Positions 1 through 7,891 of a stretch of DNA of 64,000 nucleotides are shown here, piece after piece. Location of the stretch: contig NZ_BBRN01000003.1 of the NCBI RefSeq assembly GCF_002090175.1, positions 930,001 through 994,000 of the forward strand, in the 5' to 3' direction. The DNA comes from Demequina sp. NBRC 110057. GTDB lineage: Bacteria > Actinomycetota > Actinomycetes > Actinomycetales > Demequinaceae. Both the position numbers and the translations under genes were made by a program. Below the pieces are notes generated by a model. It was not told the DNA's origin. It worked only from the letters and a program-made list of their open reading frames with translations, and searched no databases. The first letter of the stretch is position 1. The number at the start of each line of letters is the position of its first letter.

Positions 1-297
1 CCAGAAGTCCTTCCACAGCTGGTCGGAGGCGTCGCCGTCGAGCAGCCGCGCGAGCAGCGCGCCGCCCGAGGCGAGGGCGGGCCCCAGGCCGGCGATCACG
101 AGGCCCAGCAGTGTGCCGAGCACGATGAAGATCTGGATACCGATGATCTGCGCGATCCAGCGCAGCCACACCATGATGCGTCCGGACCAGCCGGGCACCT
201 CCTGGAGGTCGGCCGGCGTGCCCTCGACGGGCGCCACGCGCCGACGGCGCTGGTCGCGCCGCTCGTCTCGGTCCTGTCCTGCCATGACCGCCATCAT
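1..297 (-). CDS. YesL-like (DUF624) membrane protein, 3' part missing
   Basis: Partial gene running off the left edge. After a basic N-terminus (GQDRDERRDQRRRR) the visible part has a hydrophobic helix (IGIQIFIVLGTLLGLVIAG), then GPALASGGALLARLLDGD and LWKDFW, matching the start of the YesL/DUF624 family: helix, GPA segment, then a 'LW+ FW' motif. Such proteins usually sit beside carbohydrate ABC importers, as here; their biochemical role is unknown. The ATG at 297 overlaps the TGA of the upstream GH43 gene by 4 bases (ATGA). In-frame ATGs at 294 and 285 are alternatives. Translational coupling to the importer operon is likely. Confidence 0.7.
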   Translation of the reverse strand, partial: MMAVMAGQDRDERRDQRRRRVAPVEGTPADLQEVPGWSGRIMVWLRWIAQIIGIQIFIVLGTLLGLVIAGLGPALASGGALLARLLDGDASDQLWKDFW

Positions 298-1658
298 CCC
301 ACCGGGCCGTCCGTGACCTTGGTGCCCACCACGACGGCCCCGTGGGGCGCGCGGGCGGCAAACGACAGGGAGGGGACGCCGCGTGCGGCGTCCCACGCGG
401 GGAACACCACGGCATCCACCGACTCGTCGCCGCCGCGAGTGAAGCGGCCGCGGCCGTGGGAGGTGAGCCCGGCCACGGCATCGGCCGTCACCACGATGCG
501 CCGCGACGCCTGGACCTCCTGCGTGGGAAGCTCGTAGTCCACGATCTCCCACTCGCCCACCAGGGCGGACGCGTCCGCGGGCCAGGTCGACTCGTCGTCG
601 TTTTCGTGCTCGCCCGCCCACGGCTGTACCGCGACGAGCGGCCAGCCCTGCTGGGTCCACACGAGCCTGCGCACCTGCACCTCGTGCTGGCGCGGCTCGT
701 CGGGAAGCCGGGTGTGATGCACCAGGAGCTGGCGCCCCGGCTCGGTCAGCACGGCGGCGTGGCCGGGGCCGAGGAGTCCAGGGGTGGCCTCGAGGCGGTG
801 GCTCGCGAGGACGGTGAGGCCGATGCGCTCGGGGTCACCCTCGAGGTCGGTCATGGAGCGGCCGTCCGCGTCGACGTAGGGGCCCTCGATGGCATCGGCC
901 ACCGCGACGCGCACGTGATACGTGCTCACCAGGGAGTCGTAGGACACGATGAGCGCCCACCCGCCGCCGGGGCGGGGGATGACGTACGGGCCCTCGATCG
1001 CGGTGTCCACCGACGGCGCACGGCGCGCGATGAGCGTGCCGAGGTCCGATGCCGGGGCCCCGTCGGAGCCGAGTGCGAAGCCCGTGGCCGGGTCGATCTC
1101 GAGGATGTGAAGGCCGCCGAAGAAGGAGCCGTAGACGAGGTGATGACGGTCCCCGTCGATCACCAGCTGGGCGTCGATGGCGTTGTGGCCGTCGCGCTCG
1201 TGCTGGGTGGCGACCACGACGCCGCGGTCCTCCCAGGGGCCCGCCGGGTGGGGCGCCACGGCGAGGCCGACGGCGGACGTGCGCGACCCGAAGGTCGACG
1301 CCGAGTAGTACATGCGCCACTCGTCGGGGGCGACGCGCACCACGTCGGGCGCCCACAGGCCGTCTGCCCCCGACCACTCGCGCGCGGGGCCGGGAACGCC
1401 GTCAAGCGCCCACCCGGCAAACTCCCACGTCACCAGGTCGGACGAGCGCCGCACCTGGGCCCCCGCACCGGGCAGCGGACCGTCGGCGTGGGCATCGGTC
1501 GAGAATAGCCAGTAGGTGCCGTCGTCGTCGCGCACGGCCGTCGGGTCGTGCGCGTGGCGCGCTCCCCAGCTGGCGGTGATGCCCGAAACGTCGCTATGGA
1601 GGCGTAGCTCCGCCCCGGCCCCGCGCTCCATGCGCGGGGCCTCGTCGAGGTGCGTCAT
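294..1658 (-). CDS. GH43 glycosidase, cytoplasmic (arabinan/arabinoside degradation)
   Basis: A 454-residue glycoside hydrolase family 43 protein without a signal peptide. The three GH43 acidic residues are visible: Asp38 in HDPTAV (general base), Asp162 in NAIDAQ (pKa modulator) and Glu222 in AIEGPY (general acid). The five-bladed propeller spans about residues 30-340; a C-terminal beta-domain of about 100 residues follows. It is the fourth gene of the importer operon and starts 1 base from the malG-type permease stop, so it probably hydrolyses imported arabino-oligosaccharides inside the cell. Exact specificity (exo-arabinosidase or arabinanase) cannot be read from the sequence. Confidence 0.88.
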   Translation of the reverse strand: MTHLDEAPRMERGAGAELRLHSDVSGITASWGARHAHDPTAVRDDDGTYWLFSTDAHADGPLPGAGAQVRRSSDLVTWEFAGWALDGVPGPAREWSGADGLWAPDVVRVAPDEWRMYYSASTFGSRTSAVGLAVAPHPAGPWEDRGVVVATQHERDGHNAIDAQLVIDGDRHHLVYGSFFGGLHILEIDPATGFALGSDGAPASDLGTLIARRAPSVDTAIEGPYVIPRPGGGWALIVSYDSLVSTYHVRVAVADAIEGPYVDADGRSMTDLEGDPERIGLTVLASHRLEATPGLLGPGHAAVLTEPGRQLLVHHTRLPDEPRQHEVQVRRLVWTQQGWPLVAVQPWAGEHENDDESTWPADASALVGEWEIVDYELPTQEVQASRRIVVTADAVAGLTSHGRGRFTRGGDESVDAVVFPAWDAARGVPSLSFAARAPHGAVVVGTKVTDGPVG

Positions 1659-1659
1659 G

Positions 1660-2604
1660 TCAGACCTTGGATCCCGTGAGTGCGACGGACTCGATGATCT
1701 GGCGCTGGAAGATGAGGAACACGACCAGGATGGGCAGCACCGAGATGACCGATGCCGTCATGATCAGCGGGTAGTCGCGCTGCGTCGCGTACTGGACGTT
1801 CATGTTCGCGATCACCACCTGGAGGGTCTGCTTCTCGGGCGAGTTCAGGTAGATGATGGGCGCGAGGTAGTCGTTCCAGACCGCCATGAACCACAGGATG
1901 AACTGCGCCGCGATGGCGGGACGGATCAGCGGGACGATGATGGTCCAGAAGATGCGCAGGTACGAGGCGCCGTCGATCTTCGCGGCCTCCACCAGCCCGT
2001 CCGGCACGTTGTGCAGGTACTGGCGCAGGAAGAAGATCATGATGACGTTGCCCAGGATCACGGGGACGATCAGGGGCAGCAGCGTGTCGACCCAGCCCAG
2101 GTTCGAGAACAGCACGAACTGAGGGATCATCAGCGTGGGGAACGGCACCATCATGCCGCTGAGCAGCGCGATGAAGATGGCGTTTTTGCCCGGCAGGCGC
2201 AGCTTCGCGAGGGCGAAGGCCGCGAGCGCCGAGAAGACGGTGCCGATGATCGTGACGGTTCCCGCGACGATCAGCGAGTTCTTGATGCCGGACAGCACGT
2301 AGGTGTCGTCGAACACGCGCACGTAGTTGTCCCACACGAAGGGGTCGGGGATCCACTGCGGCGGCAGGGAGTAGACCGCGTCCTTGGTCTTCAGCGACGT
2401 CGAGAGCATCCACAGCAGCGGGGCCGCCATGAACACGGCGCCGAGCGAGAGGATGCCGAACAGGGTCCAGTTGACGGCCTTGTTCTCCTCGGTGCCCGAG
2501 CGGCCGGCGAAGGGGTTGCGGTTGATCTTGGGCGCGCGGTTCTCAGTCTCGGTGAGCTGGGCCGCGGTGCTGGCAGCGGCGGCGGTGTTGGTGGTGAGGC
2601 TCAT
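1660..2604 (-). CDS. Carbohydrate ABC importer permease, MalG/AraQ type
   Basis: A 314-residue inner-membrane permease of the binding-protein-dependent CUT1 class. It has about six hydrophobic helices and the cytoplasmic EAA loop EAAKIDGASYLRIFW, which docks to the ATPase. The N-terminus is an extended Ala/Thr/Glu-rich stretch before the first helix at about residue 45. It lies 13 bases downstream of the partner permease and directly ahead of the GH43 gene. No ATPase gene is present in the operon, so a shared MsiK-type ATPase elsewhere is inferred, as is usual for actinobacterial CUT1 importers. Confidence 0.92.
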   Translation of the reverse strand: MSLTTNTAAAASTAAQLTETENRAPKINRNPFAGRSGTEENKAVNWTLFGILSLGAVFMAAPLLWMLSTSLKTKDAVYSLPPQWIPDPFVWDNYVRVFDDTYVLSGIKNSLIVAGTVTIIGTVFSALAAFALAKLRLPGKNAIFIALLSGMMVPFPTLMIPQFVLFSNLGWVDTLLPLIVPVILGNVIMIFFLRQYLHNVPDGLVEAAKIDGASYLRIFWTIIVPLIRPAIAAQFILWFMAVWNDYLAPIIYLNSPEKQTLQVVIANMNVQYATQRDYPLIMTASVISVLPILVVFLIFQRQIIESVALTGSKV

Positions 2605-2617
2605 GGGTATCTCCGCC

Positions 2618-3571
2618 TTACTCGATCGAGAAGTCGTTGCGCTTGTTCATGCGGAACTGGATCACCGTGACGATGAGGACCAGGATTCCGAGCACGAGCG
2701 CCATCGAGGTCGCGTAGCCCATCTGGAGGTTCTTGAACGCCTTGTTCCAGATGTACCAAACGAGGGACGCGGTGGACCAGTTGGGTCCGCCGGTGGGGGT
2801 CATGATGTTGATCTCGGTGAAGATCATGGATCCGCCGATGATGTTGGTGACCACCAGGAAGAACGTGACCGGGCGCACCATGGGAAGGGTGATGGTGCGG
2901 AAGCGGCGCCAGCCGCCGGCGCCGTCGAGAGCGGCTGCCTCGTACAGCGAGCGGGGCACTGCCTGGACCGCGGCGAGGTAAAGGATCGTGGAGTAGCCGA
3001 GGCCCTTCCAGATGGCCATGATGATGAGCGCGGGCTTGGCCCAGTTCTCGTCCATCAGCCAGTTGGGGCCCTCGATGCCGAAGATCGACAAGAACTGGTT
3101 CACCAGGCCGAAGTCGCCGTTGTAGGCCCACTGCCACAGGATCGCGATCGCCGCGAGGGACGAGATCACCGGGATGTAGTAGACCGTGCGGAAGAAGGTG
3201 CGGCCGGGGATGCGGCGGCTCAGGGCCATCGCCAGCCCCAGGGACAGCGCGAGGCCGATCGGGATGCCGATCATGTAGAACACGGTGTTCCACAGGGCAC
3301 GCCAGAAGTACGGATCCTGGAACAGCATCACGTAGTTATCGAGCCCGATGAACACCATGTTCCCCAGGCCGTTCCAGTTGGTCAGCGACGCGTACACGGA
3401 GAACGCGAGCGGGAACAACAGGAACGCGAGCCACCCGATGACGGGGGCGGCCATGAAGGCGCCCGCCCAGATGTACTCCTTGCGATGGAGCTTGCGGTTG
3501 GCCTTGCGCGAGGCCTTCGCGTCCTCCTTGGTCCACGTCGACTGCGGCGTGGGCGGTGCCGTGATGCTCAT
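2618..3571 (-). CDS. Carbohydrate ABC importer permease, MalF/AraP type
   Basis: A 317-residue permease paired with the downstream MalG-type protein. The EAA loop reads YEAAALDGAGGWRRF. An open frame continues upstream to 3904, but the ATG at 3571 is preceded by AGGAAGGATCGAGG and begins a normal MSITAPP leader, so this start was chosen. A basic region (RKANRKLHRKEY) precedes the first membrane segment. Second gene of the importer operon, 68 bases after the solute-binding protein gene. Confidence 0.93.
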   Translation of the reverse strand: MSITAPPTPQSTWTKEDAKASRKANRKLHRKEYIWAGAFMAAPVIGWLAFLLFPLAFSVYASLTNWNGLGNMVFIGLDNYVMLFQDPYFWRALWNTVFYMIGIPIGLALSLGLAMALSRRIPGRTFFRTVYYIPVISSLAAIAILWQWAYNGDFGLVNQFLSIFGIEGPNWLMDENWAKPALIIMAIWKGLGYSTILYLAAVQAVPRSLYEAAALDGAGGWRRFRTITLPMVRPVTFFLVVTNIIGGSMIFTEINIMTPTGGPNWSTASLVWYIWNKAFKNLQMGYATSMALVLGILVLIVTVIQFRMNKRNDFSIE

Positions 3572-3639
3572 CCTCGATCCTTCCTCGAGGGCGGTACGGG
3601 GGCCGGCACTCACGCGCCGGCCCCCGTGCCGTCCGTCTG

Positions 3640-5052
3640 TCAGCCTGCGGCCTTGGCCTGGTCCGCGGAGACCCAGGACTGGTCGAGCAGGGACTGCATC
3701 TCGGGCTGCTTGGCGGCGAGGTAGTCGGCAGCGGTCTGCGAGCCGTTGTCGACCACGTTCTCGATGCCGATCCAGAAGTTGTCGTACCACTCGGGCGTGT
3801 AGGTCCAGGTGCCCGGCAGCGGGCGACCCTTCTCCTCGGCGATCTCGAGGAACACCTTGGTGTTCTCGGGCCAACCGGCCGCGGGAGCGTCGGTCTCGAT
3901 CCACTCGCCGAGGGCGTAGTCCTTGAGCGTCGGGATCTGGATCATGCCGGCAGCGAGGGTCTTCTGGGCCTCAAGATCGGTCGACAGGTAGGTCGCGAGC
4001 TGGGCCGCGAGCTCCTTGTTGGCGGAGTTCTCCGACACCGCGATGCCGAGCGAGCCAATCCAGGTGGACCAGTCGTCACCCTCGTTGGCCACGGGGTAGG
4101 GAATGACGTCGTAGGAGAACGTCTCGGGGTCCTTCTCCTCCAGCGCGGTGTAGGTCGCGATGTCCCACGGGGCGACGGGGAAGAAGCCGATCTCGCCCGC
4201 CATCCAGCGCTGGTACGTGTCGAGGGTCTGCGCCTGCTCCGCGGAGGGAGTCACGCCCTCGACGAGGCCCAGGTCGGCGAACCACTGCAGCGCCTCGGCG
4301 AACTCGGGAGTGTCGACCGTGACGGTCTTCTGGTCCTCGGAGATCCAGTCCGCACCGTTGCCCCAGATGAAGGCCTGCGAGTTCCAGGTCACGTTGAGGC
4401 CGGTGCCCCAGGTGTCCAGCTCGCCGTCGCCGTCGCTGTCCTGCGTCAGCGCCTTGGCGAGCTCGAGGAACTGGTCGAACGTCAGCGGCTCGTCGGCCGA
4501 CGGGTACTCGAGGTCGTACTTGTCGAACAGCGCCTTGTTGTAGCCGAAGCCGAAGGGGCCCACGTCCTTGGGAAGGGCGTAGAACGGGTCGCCGTCCTGG
4601 CCGCGCGCGCCCGACTCCTTGTCGAAGCGGTACGCGTCGACGCCGAAGTCCCACAGGTTGTCGACCACGGACTGGTCGACGTACTCGGTGAGGTCAGCGA
4701 TGACGTCCGCGTAGACGTAACCCTGGATGCGGCCCGGCTCGACGTAGAAGACGTCGGGAACCTTGTTGCCGGCGATGGCCGCCTGAAGCTTGGTGGCGTA
4801 CTGGTCGGCGTCGGTGATGATCATCGTCACCTCGGCGCCGGTCTCCTCCTCGAAGGCCGCGATCGCGGTCTCGTAGGCCGCCTTGTCCGCGTCCGAGCCG
4901 CGGTACATGAACGTGAGCTCGTTGGGGGAGTCGCCGCCCGACGTGTCCGGGTCCTCGCTCGCGCTGCCGCCGGAGCCGTCCGACGAGCACGCGGCGAGCA
5001 ACAGAGCGCCCGCCACGGTCACGGCTGCCGCCGTGAGTCCCTTCCTTCGCAT
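3640..5052 (-). CDS. Sugar ABC transporter solute-binding lipoprotein
   Basis: A 470-residue extracellular solute-binding protein, family 1. The N-terminus is MRRKG, a hydrophobic core, then the lipobox LLAAC with Cys22 as the lipidated residue, followed by a Ser/Gly/Asp-rich tether. First gene of the importer operon and therefore the specificity component. The neighbourhood of GH43, GH51 and GH27 enzymes points to arabino-oligosaccharides as ligand; this is inferred from context only. Confidence 0.92.
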   Translation of the reverse strand: MRRKGLTAAAVTVAGALLLAACSSDGSGGSASEDPDTSGGDSPNELTFMYRGSDADKAAYETAIAAFEEETGAEVTMIITDADQYATKLQAAIAGNKVPDVFYVEPGRIQGYVYADVIADLTEYVDQSVVDNLWDFGVDAYRFDKESGARGQDGDPFYALPKDVGPFGFGYNKALFDKYDLEYPSADEPLTFDQFLELAKALTQDSDGDGELDTWGTGLNVTWNSQAFIWGNGADWISEDQKTVTVDTPEFAEALQWFADLGLVEGVTPSAEQAQTLDTYQRWMAGEIGFFPVAPWDIATYTALEEKDPETFSYDVIPYPVANEGDDWSTWIGSLGIAVSENSANKELAAQLATYLSTDLEAQKTLAAGMIQIPTLKDYALGEWIETDAPAAGWPENTKVFLEIAEEKGRPLPGTWTYTPEWYDNFWIGIENVVDNGSQTAADYLAAKQPEMQSLLDQSWVSADQAKAAG

Positions 5053-5197
5053 GATGCCTGCCTCTCTCTGATCATCGTTGATGAGTGAGGTCCCGCCCGC
5101 CGGTCCTCAGGGGCGTCAATTCTATGAATCCGCTACCCGTCCTACCGCCCGGTCCTCCTTGACCCCAGGCTCGGATCCGGCACCGCGCCGGCTCCTT

Positions 5198-5209
5198 TAC
5201 AACGATGGA
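5198..5209. promoter_or_regulatory. LacI-type operator, importer side
   Basis: TACAACGATGGA, a degenerate palindrome with the central CG typical of LacI-family operators. It lies 145 bp upstream of the solute-binding protein start and shares an 11-base core (TTACAACGATG) with the copy at 5424. No LacI regulator is encoded in the window, so the cognate protein is unknown. Confidence 0.55.
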
Positions 5210-5423
5210 ACTTTGACACAGCGCCGCGCTCAGGGTCAAGCCGGGTTTGATCACGATTCGGACAAGCCATCCAGACCATCCCGATTACCAGGGAACATGC
5301 GCCCGTGACCGGTCACGGGCACCTCGCCAGGGGCGTGTCGCGCCTGACCCCACGGCGGTTGAATCGCCCTCCCGGCGCCCGGTAGTGTTGACGAATGCGG
5401 TGCCCGGTTGGCACCATTTTGCT

Positions 5424-5435
5424 TACAACGATGTA
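5424..5435. promoter_or_regulatory. LacI-type operator, glycosidase side
   Basis: TACAACGATGTA; five of six base pairs are symmetric about the central CG, so it is a good LacI-family operator. It ends 29 bp before the GH27 start codon, a position suited to blocking transcription of the GH27-GH43-GH51 operon. Confidence 0.6.
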
Positions 5436-5464
5436 GACACCTGACAGACGAGGGATGCCCGACG

Positions 5465-6754
5465 ATGCGCGCGACCACACCCCCGATGGGCTGGAACAGC
5501 TGGGACTGTTACGGCACCACGGTGACCGAGGACGAGGTGCTCGCAAACGCGCGCCACCTCGCCGAGCACCTGCTCCCGCTCGGCTGGGACACTGTCGTGG
5601 TCGACATCGCCTGGTACGACCCGACGGCGAAGGCGCACGGCTACAACGCCGACGCTCCCCACACCCTCGACGGCTTCGGCCGGCAGCAGCCCGCGGCCAA
5701 TCGCTTCCCGTCCGCCGTCGACGGCGCCGGATTCGCCCCCCTCGCCGCCCAGGTGCACGCGCTCGGCCTCAGGTTCGGCCTCCACCTCATGCGGGGCATC
5801 CCCCGCCTCGCCGTGGAACGCGACCTTCCCATCGAGGGCACCGAATGGACGGCACGCGACGCTGCCGACACCTCCGACACCTGCGCGTGGAACCCCGACA
5901 ACTACGGGCTGAACTTCGCGCACCCCGCGGCTCAGGCCTACATGGACGGCCAGATCGCGCTGTTCGCCTCGTGGGGCCTCGACTTCATCAAGGTCGACGA
6001 CATGCTCGCGCCCTATCACGACGATGCCATCGAGGCGCTGGCCCTCGCCATCGAGCGCTCGGGCCGCGACATCGTGGTCTCCCTGTCCCCCGGCACGCAC
6101 CTGTCCACGCAGCACGTGCCGCACCTCACCGAGCACGCGCAGATGTGGCGCATCTCCGACGACCTGTGGGACCGCTGGGAGGACATCCACGCCCAGTTCG
6201 CCCGCCTCGCCCGGTGGGCGCCGTTCCAGCGCCCTGGCGCGTGGGCCGATGCCGACATGATCCCGCTGGGCCGCATCGGCATCCGCGCCGAGCGCGGCGA
6301 GCCCAGGGACAGCCGCCTCACGCTCGACGAGCAGCGCACCCTGCTCACGCTGTGGTCCATGGCGCGCTCGCCCATGATGCTCGGCGGCGACCTTCCCACC
6401 TCGCGCGAGGACACGCTCGCGCTCCTGGCGAACCCTGCCATCACCACCGTCGTCGAGGGCTCGACGGACGGCCGCGAGGTCACCCGCGAGCCCCTCGAGG
6501 GGGGCGAGCTCATCGCCTGGAGCGCCTGCGATGCCCGCTCCGAGCGCCGATACGCCGCGCTGTTCTGGACCGGCGAGGCCGACCACGCCGCCAGGGTGCC
6601 GCTCGCGAGCCTCACCGGGCTGCCGCATCGGCCGCTCACCGTGACGCACCTGTGGGAGGGAGTCACGGACGCGCGCGTCGACGGCACCGACCTCGTCGCC
6701 ACCATCCCAGCCCACGGCGTGGTGTGGGTCGCCCTCGACGAGGCGGCGGCATGA
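5465..6754 (+). CDS. GH27 glycosidase (alpha-galactosidase or beta-L-arabinopyranosidase)
   Basis: A 429-residue glycoside hydrolase of family 27. It begins with the family motif PPMGWNSWDCYG. The expected nucleophile is Asp178 in DFIKVDDML and the acid/base lies in ISDDLWDRW (Asp232 or Asp233). There is no signal peptide, so it acts in the cytoplasm. Start chosen at ATG 5465 because the longer frame would include the LacI-type operator. Family members are alpha-galactosidases or beta-L-arabinopyranosidases; the operon with GH43 and GH51 arabinan enzymes favours the latter, or removal of side-chain galactose. First gene of the rightward operon; its stop overlaps the next possible start. Confidence 0.85.
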   Translation: MRATTPPMGWNSWDCYGTTVTEDEVLANARHLAEHLLPLGWDTVVVDIAWYDPTAKAHGYNADAPHTLDGFGRQQPAANRFPSAVDGAGFAPLAAQVHALGLRFGLHLMRGIPRLAVERDLPIEGTEWTARDAADTSDTCAWNPDNYGLNFAHPAAQAYMDGQIALFASWGLDFIKVDDMLAPYHDDAIEALALAIERSGRDIVVSLSPGTHLSTQHVPHLTEHAQMWRISDDLWDRWEDIHAQFARLARWAPFQRPGAWADADMIPLGRIGIRAERGEPRDSRLTLDEQRTLLTLWSMARSPMMLGGDLPTSREDTLALLANPAITTVVEGSTDGREVTREPLEGGELIAWSACDARSERRYAALFWTGEADHAARVPLASLTGLPHRPLTVTHLWEGVTDARVDGTDLVATIPAHGVVWVALDEAAA

Positions 6755-6771
6755 CGACCCAGGAGGACCTG

Positions 6772-7848
6772 ATGACGGCCGATGCCGTGGCCGCCCGGCC
6801 GCGTGGACGCGGCTGGCTCATCGGCGGCGCGGCAGCGGCGGCAGCCGCCGTCGTAGCAGCCGGGCTGCTGGTGTGGGGACTGTGGGGCTCGGGAGAGCCC
6901 GCCGCGACGAGGCTCGACCTCTCGGGAGACATCGCCACTCACGACCCTGCGCTCGTCGTCGGGGACGAGGGCGAGGACTGGTACGTGTATTCCACGGGCG
7001 ACGTGCGCGTCGGGCTCGGGGCGCCGCAGATCAGGCGCTCGACCGACGGCGGCGAGACGTGGGAGATGGTCGGCACCGCCTGGGACGCTCAGACCCGGCC
7101 CGAGTGGGTCTACGAGGCGGTTCCCGGCGTGGAGAACTTCTGGGCCCCCGAACTGTACGAGCACGACGGCACCTGGTACCTGTACTACGCGGCGTCGACC
7201 TTCGGCTCGAACCGCTCCGTCATCGGCCTCATGACCTCGGCCACGCTCGACGTGGACGCGGACGACTACGGATGGACGGACCAGGGACAGGTGTGGGCCT
7301 CCGATCCCGCCACGTCGACCTACAACGCGATCGACCCCGGCATCGTCGAGGACGCCGACGGCACACCGTGGATGGCTTTCGGGTCGTTCTGGGGCGGCAT
7401 CCAGATGGTGCAGCTCGAGTGGCCGTCGGGACTCGCGGCCAAGGGCACGGAGCCCACGCTGCTGGCCAGCCGCAACACCCCCACCAACGCCATCGAGGCC
7501 CCCTACATCGTCGAACGCGACGGGTGGTACTACCTGTTCGTGTCCCGCGACAAGTGCTGCTCGGGCACCGACTCCACCTACTCGGTGGCGGTGGGCCGCT
7601 CGCAGTCCGTCACGGGCCCGTACCTCGACTCGTGGGGCAACGACATGCGCTACAACGGCGGCGACGAGCTGCTGTCGACGCGCGGCGACATGATCGGCCC
7701 CGGCGGCCAGTCCGTCTCCGGCGGCTACCTCGCCACGCACTTCTACGACGGCGCCAACGGCGGAGCCTTCCGGCTCGATGTTCGCGAGCTCGGCTGGACC
7801 GACGACGGCTGGCCCGTCGCCTGGACCGAGGACGAACTCACCGACTGA
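6772..7848 (+). CDS. GH43 arabinanase, membrane-anchored
   Basis: A 358-residue GH43 enzyme, endo-arabinanase-like. An N-terminal anchor (GWLIGGAAAAAAAVVAAGLL) is followed directly by the catalytic propeller, so the enzyme is held on the outer face of the membrane. Catalytic residues are in THDPAL (Asp58), NAIDPG and AIEAPY. DKCCSGTDSTYSV and GPGGQS followed by THFYDG resemble the conserved loop and calcium-binding region of endo-1,5-alpha-arabinanases. Start: an ATG at 6751 overlaps the GH27 stop (ATGA), but ATG 6772 has AGGAGG five bases upstream and is preferred. It would cut arabinan outside so that the ABC importer can take up the fragments. Confidence 0.88.
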   Translation: MTADAVAARPRGRGWLIGGAAAAAAAVVAAGLLVWGLWGSGEPAATRLDLSGDIATHDPALVVGDEGEDWYVYSTGDVRVGLGAPQIRRSTDGGETWEMVGTAWDAQTRPEWVYEAVPGVENFWAPELYEHDGTWYLYYAASTFGSNRSVIGLMTSATLDVDADDYGWTDQGQVWASDPATSTYNAIDPGIVEDADGTPWMAFGSFWGGIQMVQLEWPSGLAAKGTEPTLLASRNTPTNAIEAPYIVERDGWYYLFVSRDKCCSGTDSTYSVAVGRSQSVTGPYLDSWGNDMRYNGGDELLSTRGDMIGPGGQSVSGGYLATHFYDGANGGAFRLDVRELGWTDDGWPVAWTEDELTD

Positions 7849-7891
7849 CCGCACCACCAGCACCGCAGCAGGCCATACGCAAAGGAGCACC

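Larger units (their letters stand above)
5053..5464. promoter_or_regulatory. Divergent control region of the arabinan locus
   Basis: A 412-bp gene-free stretch between the leftward importer operon and the rightward glycosidase operon. It is less GC-rich than its surroundings and contains two copies of TTACAACGATG, one near each operon, described separately as operators. No convincing ORF is seen: reading frames here lack ribosome binding sites and the upstream extension of the GH27 frame crosses the second operator. Exact promoters cannot be assigned with confidence. Confidence 0.7.

Noticed and set aside
2384..3724. 446-codon plus-strand frame over the permease genes
   Set aside because: Antisense to two clear ABC permease genes; composition rich in Asp/His/Arg typical of shadows.
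5455..7848. 797-codon frame covering GH27 and GH43
   Set aside because: Its first half is Arg/Pro/His-rich shadow of GH27 in another frame. Only the part from 6772 encodes the real GH43 protein.
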